Assembly (NCBI GenBank): GCA_934394985.1
Contig: CAKRRF010000044.1
Coordinates: forward strand, 1 to 18,265
Length of the DNA stretch: 18,265 bases
From: an uncultured Marvinbryantia sp.
GTDB lineage: Bacteria > Bacillota > Clostridia > Lachnospirales > Lachnospiraceae
Reading direction: 5' to 3'
Shown: piece by piece, positions 13,888 through 18,265 of the stretch
How the letters are laid out: the number at the start of each line of letters is the position of its first letter
How positions within the stretch are numbered: position 1 is the stretch's first letter
Translations under genes and position numbers: made by a program
Notes under the pieces: model-generated
What the model was told of the DNA's origin: nothing
Databases searched by the model: none
Seen by the model: the letters and a program-made list of their open reading frames with translations, nothing else

Positions 13888-15582
13888 CTATTCCGCCTTT
13901 TTCAATTCTTTACTCAACTCGGATGCATAGTATTTTATGTGATTCGCATCCAGACCAAACGCATTTAATATTGTTTTCTGATTAGCTGTTACTGCATGAT
14001 CCAGCCTGTATACATTATCCAGTTGACGCACCATTTCTATCTTTTCAAGTTCCTTTAAGGCTGCCGGAACTGTCATATAGTTCGGCTTCTTTTCCAGGTT
14101 TTTCATCTCTTCTTTCAGCTTTATATACATCTTACAGCGCAGTATCATCGCCACAAATTCAACAAATATCTTAGCCCGTGCTGACTCTTCCGAATACACC
14201 CGGATGCTCTTATTTCCAAGATAGGATTTATCCCCACGGAATAGTTTCTCTGATGTATCACGGCTCTTATACAGCTCGATTGCTTCCTTTGCACTCATCT
14301 TTTCTGATGTGATTATACAGAAATATCCTGCCAGATCCAGTTCCCTTTCCACTACACTGCAGCGCTCTTCCGGCAGTACAAACGCCTGTGTTTTTTCATC
14401 ATAATGAAGATTAAAATACTTCTCAAACCCTGGCCCGAATTCCTTTACTTTATTCTGATATTTCTTAAGGTACAATGTCATCTGGTTGAGCCTGTTTTCA
14501 ATCCCAGCACGCTCTGCACTTTCTTTGGAAATGCTGTGGTACAGATGAAAATACCGTTCTTTTTTATCACCCGCATAAAGCCTGTGCTTCACGGTCTTCC
14601 CATATACTCCATACTCATAGATGTTATTCACGCGCTTACTTTCAAAAGTTCCCTTGTGTTCCAGAACCAGTTCATTCACCAGTGAAGCCATTCCCTTCAC
14701 CATGATCACGAAGCTGTACCCGCATTTATCCATATATTGTATGTTTTCACAGCTGAAATAACCCCTGTCCAAAATAAAGCCAATCTTCTTATAGCCATAT
14801 CCAAAAGCTTTGTCCAACATGAACTGAAGCTGTGAGATATCGTTCAGACTTCCGGGATATTTCTCGTAAAATAATGGTTCCTGGTTATGTGTATCATATG
14901 CAACCGCATAGTTAAATACAGGCTGTCCCACATCTACTTTCGGATGTCCGAATTCCACCATTTCAATGTCTCCAGCCTGGCAGTTTTTGTTCGTGGAATC
15001 GTAGGAAATATATATTTTTTCGCGATGGTTTCTGGTCTCATTCCAGGAGTTTAAGAACCCAATACTCTGGTCATCCGTTACGGAATTCAGGAAATCTGAG
15101 ACAGTAGAATCGCTGTATTGTTTCATTCCATTTGTAAAAAGAGGATGGTTGTATGTATAATCCGGATAGTACTGGGCAGCATTGTTTTCTGCAATGATCG
15201 AGTATACCGCCAGATCAAGAAAAAGTCCCAGATCACGCTGTTCAAAATACCCACCAAGGAGTTCGACCAGGTTGTATTCTTCTATAATTTTACGCAATAC
15301 AAAATATGCTCCCACGCGCAGGCAGCTGCTCCTGGATGTCCTGTTTTTTGTCTCTGGAAGCTCTGCATCAGGAAAATATTTTAGGAAATTTTGATTTGGC
15401 TGCATCAGTTCTGGGTCTGTTTCAGACAGCTTTCCTATCGTTACTCTTTTGGGAAAAGTATACTGCCTTACCGGATCATAGATCCGGTCATATTCATACT
15501 CAATATATACAACATCTTTCTTTTTTCTACGTGTAATCTTCCCCTGTACGAATGGTATTTTTACTAAAAAATCCAGATACAT
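13888..15582 (-). CDS. IS1634-family DDE transposase
   Basis: Full-length transposase of 564 residues. Catalytic-core features include YISYDSTNKNC, the KIGFILDRGYFS strand with the second Asp, and a C-terminal helical part with the probable Glu (SEESARAKIFVEFVA region). No frameshift is seen. The ATG is preceded by AAGGAGG at good distance, and a consensus-like promoter lies inside the right end of the element. It is the first gene of a two-gene unit with the small accessory protein. Confidence 0.9.
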   Translation of the reverse strand: MYLDFLVKIPFVQGKITRRKKKDVVYIEYEYDRIYDPVRQYTFPKRVTIGKLSETDPELMQPNQNFLKYFPDAELPETKNRTSRSSCLRVGAYFVLRKIIEEYNLVELLGGYFEQRDLGLFLDLAVYSIIAENNAAQYYPDYTYNHPLFTNGMKQYSDSTVSDFLNSVTDDQSIGFLNSWNETRNHREKIYISYDSTNKNCQAGDIEMVEFGHPKVDVGQPVFNYAVAYDTHNQEPLFYEKYPGSLNDISQLQFMLDKAFGYGYKKIGFILDRGYFSCENIQYMDKCGYSFVIMVKGMASLVNELVLEHKGTFESKRVNNIYEYGVYGKTVKHRLYAGDKKERYFHLYHSISKESAERAGIENRLNQMTLYLKKYQNKVKEFGPGFEKYFNLHYDEKTQAFVLPEERCSVVERELDLAGYFCIITSEKMSAKEAIELYKSRDTSEKLFRGDKSYLGNKSIRVYSEESARAKIFVEFVAMILRCKMYIKLKEEMKNLEKKPNYMTVPAALKELEKIEMVRQLDNVYRLDHAVTANQKTILNAFGLDANHIKYYASELSKELKKAE

Positions 15583-15620
15583 TAGGCCCCTCCTTTTTAG
15601 GCGGTAATCCTCCTAAAATA

Positions 15621-15649
15621 ATTATATCATACATCCCGGTCTCCTGCAA
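15621..15649 (-). promoter_or_regulatory. Promoter of the IS1634 transposase
   Basis: On the minus strand TTGCAG (15644-15649), 17-bp spacer, TATAAT (15621-15626). The leader contains an imperfect AGGAGG/CCGCCT dyad (about 15599-15615) that could sequester translation signals. Confidence 0.7.
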
Positions 15650-15702
15650 GCAGAACCCGCAGAAAATCGGGATTTTTTCAATTTTTTATTCTCTTAATTT
15701 TA

Positions 15703-15732
15703 TTTAGGTGGAACTTTTTCTGGAAGTTCACA
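15703..15732 (-). repeat. Right terminal inverted repeat of the IS1634 element
   Basis: Inverted match of 13563-13591, followed by the target duplication TTTGA. Confidence 0.88.
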
Positions 15733-15876
15733 TTTGACAAATCAAAAATAATTCTATATTTTGCCGCATTGATCTCACAGTCATTCTTTGCCACATCCTC
15801 GCTCTCATTTTCTATAAATTCCGTATCCAGGCAGTTATATACCCAAAATAAGACCCGGAAACATTTGTCCGTGCAT

Positions 15877-15911
15877 AAAAAAAATCTGCAGGATATACTC
15901 CTACAGATTTT
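15877..15911 (-). terminator. Rho-independent terminator after the small minus-strand ORF
   Basis: On the minus strand AAATCTG-AGGA pairs with TCCT-CAGATTT with one mismatch, followed by eight T. It ends the transcript that starts near 16190. Confidence 0.75.
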
Positions 15912-15958
15912 CGAAAACGTCAATATTTCTGATTATAGTTCTGTGTCAATTGGCAACG

Positions 15959-16132
15959 TTACCGTAACCTCACCGCCTTTTTTATTGGATGCCGAATTAC
16001 TGTCTTTCGTTTCTCCGGTGCAACTCTTCTCGCATCACTTAGGTAAATCTCATGATGATACCTCTGATCGGTGATATCCAGCACATATCCCTGCTCTTTT
16101 CCAAATATTTCAACATCTAAGCATTCTTCCAT
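15959..16132 (-). CDS. Short ORF of unknown function, possibly a frameshifted remnant
   Basis: A 57-residue frame starting MEECLDVEIFGKEQGYVLDI, with GGAGG 9 nt before the ATG, a strong promoter upstream and a terminator downstream. The N-terminal half looks protein-like. The last third reads as basic residues, while another frame there reads as a natural protein end (SNKKGGEVTVTLPIDTEL then stop at about 15949). The original gene was therefore probably about 67 residues and has suffered a shift near 16010-16030. I do not recognise the family. It is divergent from the XRE regulator and likely controlled by it. Confidence 0.45.
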   Translation of the reverse strand: MEECLDVEIFGKEQGYVLDITDQRYHHEIYLSDARRVAPEKRKTVIRHPIKKAVRLR

Positions 16133-16189
16133 TCATTTCTCCCTCCTCGTAAATGTGCTGGTAATTTAATATTGCGCCACGTGTTGTTT

Positions 16190-16248
16190 CGTTAAAATTA
16201 TACGACAATACATATTATTTTGCAACGAATTATCGTCTAAAATTAACG
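16190..16248. promoter_or_regulatory. Operator-like repeats between the XRE gene and the divergent small ORF
   Basis: Two 15-bp dyad-like sites, CGTTAAAATTATACG (16190-16204) and CGTCTAAAATTAACG (16234-16248), share CGT at one end, ACG at the other and an AAAATTA core. A third palindrome ACGAATTATCGT (16225-16236) lies between. The first overlaps the -10 of the divergent promoter. This is the layout of an autoregulated XRE/Cro-type switch. Confidence 0.6.
16197..16225 (-). promoter_or_regulatory. Strong promoter of the small minus-strand ORF
   Basis: On the minus strand TTGCAA (16220-16225), 17-bp spacer, TATAAT (16197-16202). The start codon follows about 65 bp downstream. Confidence 0.65.
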
Positions 16249-16276
16249 ATATATTACACAGAAAGTTGGTGATACC

Positions 16277-16582
16277 GTGGTTCCTGTATTGACTCGTATT
16301 ACACAGTACCGACAGCAAAAAGGCTGGTCAGAATATCAGCTGGCTACTAACTCTGGATTAACACAATCTACAATTTCATCTTGGTATCGGAAAAATATAG
16401 TGCCATCTATTCCTTCCTTAGAAAAAATATGCAACGCACTTGGGATTACACTTTCTCAGTTTTTTTCCGAAGCCGAAACTACACTTACCCTTACTGATAC
16501 CCAGAAGCAGTTATTAGAAGCTTCGGTTACTCTTTCGGAAGAACAACAGCTTGCATTAATTGAATTTATCAAAAAGCTTTAA
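16277..16582 (+). CDS. XRE-family (Cro/CI-type) transcriptional regulator
   Basis: A 101-residue protein with a typical HTH_3 domain: RITQYRQQKGWSEYQLA, then TQSTISSWYRKN as recognition helix, then PSLEKICNALGITLSQFF (about residues 7-65). A C-terminal helical tail (TLSEEQQLALIEFIKKL) probably serves dimerization. It starts with GTG; the ribosome site (GGTGA) is weak. It is probably a repressor acting on the repeats just upstream, so it controls itself and the divergent small ORF. Such regulators are common in prophages and integrative elements. Confidence 0.85.
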   Translation: MVPVLTRITQYRQQKGWSEYQLATNSGLTQSTISSWYRKNIVPSIPSLEKICNALGITLSQFFSEAETTLTLTDTQKQLLEASVTLSEEQQLALIEFIKKL

Positions 16583-16620
16583 AAGGCTATGCGTCTTCCA
16601 TACGCATAGCCTTAGTTTTA
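16583..16620. terminator. Bidirectional terminator between convergent genes
   Basis: AAGGCTATGCGT (16583-16594) pairs perfectly with ACGCATAGCCTT (16602-16613). T-stretches follow on both strands. It serves the XRE gene and the small convergent gene at 16618-16872. Confidence 0.85.
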
Positions 16621-16872
16621 ATCCCGTTTACATTCCATAAAAAGTTGAAAAGCACACTTAAATCCATGTGTAAATCCAATTTCCTGCCCCAGTTCTGCAA
16701 TCGCAAACGCCAGATCAACTCCATCCCGTCCATTTTCGTTCTCTACGCAGATAGAAGCCTTATTTTTTTCCAATATCTTTGCAACTTCTAATCGTAATTT
16801 TTCATCCTGCAGACCGTCCCGACCTTGTTCTTCCAATTCCATATTGTATAATTTCGTTATTATCCTCTCCAT
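16618..16872 (-). CDS. Small hypothetical protein, DUF6809-like
   Basis: An 84-residue acidic, helical protein. The ending AELGQEIGFTHGFKCAFQLFME resembles the GF-x-G-F helix at the end of DUF6809-type proteins of Firmicutes, but that match is from memory and weak. The start is an ATG with a poor ribosome site; no other in-frame start exists before an upstream stop. It has no known function and lies between the XRE regulator and the nuclease-like gene. Confidence 0.5.
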   Translation of the reverse strand: MERIITKLYNMELEEQGRDGLQDEKLRLEVAKILEKNKASICVENENGRDGVDLAFAIAELGQEIGFTHGFKCAFQLFMECKRD

Positions 16873-16957
16873 AATATTCTGAACCTGCTCAAGTTCCTTT
16901 TCTCCCTTCTATGAGCATACTTAAACTTTTACAACTGGTTTCATATTTGAAGATATA

Positions 16958-16991
16958 GAAAAAGAGACTGGATTTCAAATTTCCAGTCTCT
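16958..16991 (-). terminator. Rho-independent terminator of the Rpn-like gene
   Basis: On the minus strand AGAGACTGGA pairs with TCCAGTCTCT, followed by TTTTTC. Confidence 0.8.
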
Positions 16992-17028
16992 TCCATTCTT
17001 ATAACCAATTATAAGCTTTAGTCAATCA

Positions 17029-17829
17029 TTACTTCTGACTAATAGCCTCTCGCACCTGCTCTGCGGACAGCAATGTAGTTTCTGCAATCTTATCCAAATC
17101 ATGCTCACCATTTTTCCACATAATACATGCGATTTTCTTACTTCTTGTAATTTCAGCATCATCACGTTCCTTATCTACAATTTCCTGCATCAAATCACAC
17201 ATAGTTGCCACTCCTTCCGGCTCTTCTTTAAAAAACTTAACTCGTGCTGCAATTTTAGGATTGCGTATTTCACGATAATCTTTACAGTTAAAGTCATGCA
17301 TCAGCCAACCAATTTCATCGTTTCCCCTATAAGAACCATTTACATACACGATATGTGCCTTGTCTTCAAATAACTTCCCTGTCTCCTGAATAGTTCTTTC
17401 TATGGTATAAATCGGTAGACCACCTTTTAAAATATCGTTAGAGGTTATAAATATAACATATGTTTCCGGTATTTCTGTATACTTCTCGCCTGAAGTTGTA
17501 AGCCTGGCATCAAATAATGAGCTGTTAAGTCTAGCTCGCTCTGGAGCTGCCCCACTATTTTTTTGCTGCACTTCAATATCATACTGCTTTCCGTCAGAAT
17601 CATTGGCATAAATATCTAAACGTACAGATCTTCCGAACAAATTTCCAATAGTTAATTGCGTAACAGATTTAGTTACTGTCAAATCATCTCTTTTTAAAAT
17701 TATTCTCAAAAGTTCCTTTGTGCATTCTAAATCTCCTGAAAAGACCTGTGTCATAAACGTATCATTCATTAACGTAAATTTATTAATGGTTTCCATACGT
17801 TTAGCATTTTTGTCGTCTAAATTTAACAC
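17029..17829 (-). CDS. Rpn/PD-(D/E)XK nuclease-family (transposase-associated) protein
   Basis: A protein of about 266 residues of the Rpn (recombination-promoting nuclease) group, long annotated as PD-(D/E)XK transposase. The N-terminus FTLMNDTFMTQVF is the family's entry motif. The nuclease core is RLDIYANDSDGKQYDIEVQQ, with Asp at about 72 and E-x-Q at about 86-88 (numbering from the chosen start). The C-terminal third is helical, ending in an HTH-like segment (LDKIAETTLLSAEQVREAI). The start is GTG. I prefer 17829 because AGGTGA then lies 8 nt away, while the GTG at 17835 is only 2 nt from it. Rpn proteins cut DNA and are linked to recombination and phage defence; the role here is not known. 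Confidence 0.85.
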   Translation of the reverse strand: MLNLDDKNAKRMETINKFTLMNDTFMTQVFSGDLECTKELLRIILKRDDLTVTKSVTQLTIGNLFGRSVRLDIYANDSDGKQYDIEVQQKNSGAAPERARLNSSLFDARLTTSGEKYTEIPETYVIFITSNDILKGGLPIYTIERTIQETGKLFEDKAHIVYVNGSYRGNDEIGWLMHDFNCKDYREIRNPKIAARVKFFKEEPEGVATMCDLMQEIVDKERDDAEITRSKKIACIMWKNGEHDLDKIAETTLLSAEQVREAISQK

Positions 17830-17986
17830 CTGCACTCTCTCACCTTCTTTTTTTTTAGTATATCATACATGTATATGAAATTTCTACTTAATTTTTAATA
17901 ACCCAAAATAGGTCAAGCCATAGGTCAATTTTATCTGGACACCTCCGCCAGCCCTTATTTTATGGGCGTTTCAGCCCAAAAGTATA

Positions 17987-18033
17987 GCGGACTCTGACTC
18001 CGTCATTTCAAGGTTCGAATCCTTGTAGCCCTG
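17987..18033 (+). pseudogene. 3' fragment of tRNA-Gln(CUG), probable attachment-site scar
   Basis: The anticodon arm (GCGGA and TCCGT around loop CTCTGAC, anticodon CTG), 5-nt variable loop, T-arm (CAAGG-TTCGAAT-CCTTG) and 3' acceptor strand (TAGCCCT, discriminator G) are present in order. The D-arm and 5' acceptor strand are absent: nothing resembling AGGGCTA or a D-loop precedes 17987. No CCA is encoded. It cannot make a tRNA. Tyrosine recombinases usually integrate into the 3' half of tRNA genes and leave exactly such a copy at the far end of the element. Confidence 0.75.
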
Positions 18034-18040
18034 CTAAATG

Positions 18041-18073
18041 GAGCACCTCAGATGAGGTGCTCTTTTGTTTTTG
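18041..18073 (+). terminator. Rho-independent terminator after the tRNA fragment
   Basis: GAGCACCTC (18041-18049) pairs with GAGGTGCTC (18054-18062), 4-nt loop, followed by TTTTGTTTTT. It is the native terminator of the tRNA transcription unit. Confidence 0.85.
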
Positions 18074-18265
18074 TAATATTTATACTATGCCTTATCAATT
18101 TGCCATCCAAGCCATAATCCACTAAGCAAAAAGCCCCTGCAAACCATTGAAAACACTGAATTTATCGCAGGTCAGCTTTCCCTGGCTATATCAAAATAAC
18201 GTATCACCCTGCATGGATTCCCTACTGCAACACAATTAGGAGGGATAGGGCGGGTAACTACGCTT
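18074..18265. other. No gene recognised at the right edge
   Basis: No convincing coding frame. A loose CCTGC/GCAGG pair with a T-run on the minus strand (about 18126-18167) could be the end of a minus-strand transcription unit that begins within or beyond the edge. Confidence 0.3.

Larger units (their letters stand above)
13563..15732 (-). mobile_element. Complete IS1634-family insertion sequence, 2170 bp
   Basis: The terminal inverted repeats are 29 bp (13563-13591) and 30 bp (15703-15732). They share TGTGAACTTCCAGAAA at the outside and CCTAAA at the inside, with a few differences between. A 5-bp target duplication TTTGA flanks the element (13558-13562 and 15733-15737). It contains the transposase, a small downstream gene, an internal promoter and a hairpin at the exit end. 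All parts look intact, so this is likely a recent insertion. Confidence 0.9.

Noticed and set aside
15678..15923. Minus-strand frame of 81 codons crossing the IS1634 right end
   Set aside because: It spans the insertion junction and the terminator at 15877-15911, so it cannot be one original gene. A stretch near its middle (LDTEFIENESEDVAKND) is protein-like and might be a relic, but there is too little to call.
15769..16074. Plus-strand frame of 101 codons
   Set aside because: It runs through the terminator hairpin and antisense to the small minus-strand ORF, with no ribosome site or recognisable motif.
17960..18036. Complete tRNA gene
   Set aside because: The anticodon and T arms fit, but no D-arm and no sequence complementary to the 3' acceptor strand exists upstream.

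Overview
The window looks like an accessory region from a low-GC, gut-type Clostridia, most likely Lachnospiraceae. This rests on codon use, strong AGGAGG-type ribosome binding sites, the IS256 and IS1634 transposases, the Firmicutes-style sugar ABC cassette and the small relaxase, MobC and excisionase genes. No taxonomic marker gene is present, so the assignment is an inference.

Layout. Positions 1-480 hold no gene but a dense series of stem-loops: two sister hairpins, a 127-bp element made of two 43-bp inverted arms, and a palindrome. Positions 448-1602 are a small mobilization cassette on the minus strand (RHH/MobC-like protein, then a compact HUH relaxase) bracketed by two nearly identical 30-bp palindromes. 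An excisionase-type HTH gene follows on the plus strand (1803-2018), then an IS256-family transposase (2108-3349). Positions 3430-4430 are decayed sequence: a broken unrecognised gene and the relic of a PIN-domain toxin.

Positions 4436-13450 form the metabolic core, all on the minus strand. In transcription order it contains a FrlD-like PfkB sugar kinase, a FrlB-like SIS deglycase, a metal-dependent amidohydrolase, an ABC importer (solute-binding protein and two permeases), an iron-type alcohol dehydrogenase and a GntR/UTRA regulator. Kinase, deglycase, importer and GntR regulator is the signature of Amadori-product (fructoselysine-type) catabolism: import of the glycated amine, 6-phosphorylation, then deglycation to glucose 6-phosphate and the free amine. 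The ATPase is missing, as is common where a shared MsmX/MsmK-type ATPase serves several importers. The amidohydrolase and the dehydrogenase are additions to the known pathway and hint at an unusual amine moiety. The locus is cut by the frameshifted 5' part of a DDE transposase gene (9718-10240). It appears to be read as several units, each with its own promoter.

Positions 13563-15732 are an apparently complete IS1634-family element with 29/30-bp terminal repeats, a 5-bp target duplication (TTTGA) and a small coiled-coil accessory gene. It sits a few bases upstream of the kinase promoter. Positions 15733-18265 carry a short minus-strand ORF under a strong promoter, a divergent XRE repressor with operator-like repeats, a small DUF6809-like protein, an Rpn/PD-(D/E)XK nuclease-type protein, and a 3' fragment of a tRNA-Gln(CUG) followed by its terminator. 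The tRNA fragment looks like an attachment-site scar, so at least this end of the window probably belongs to an integrated element. No integrase gene is visible.
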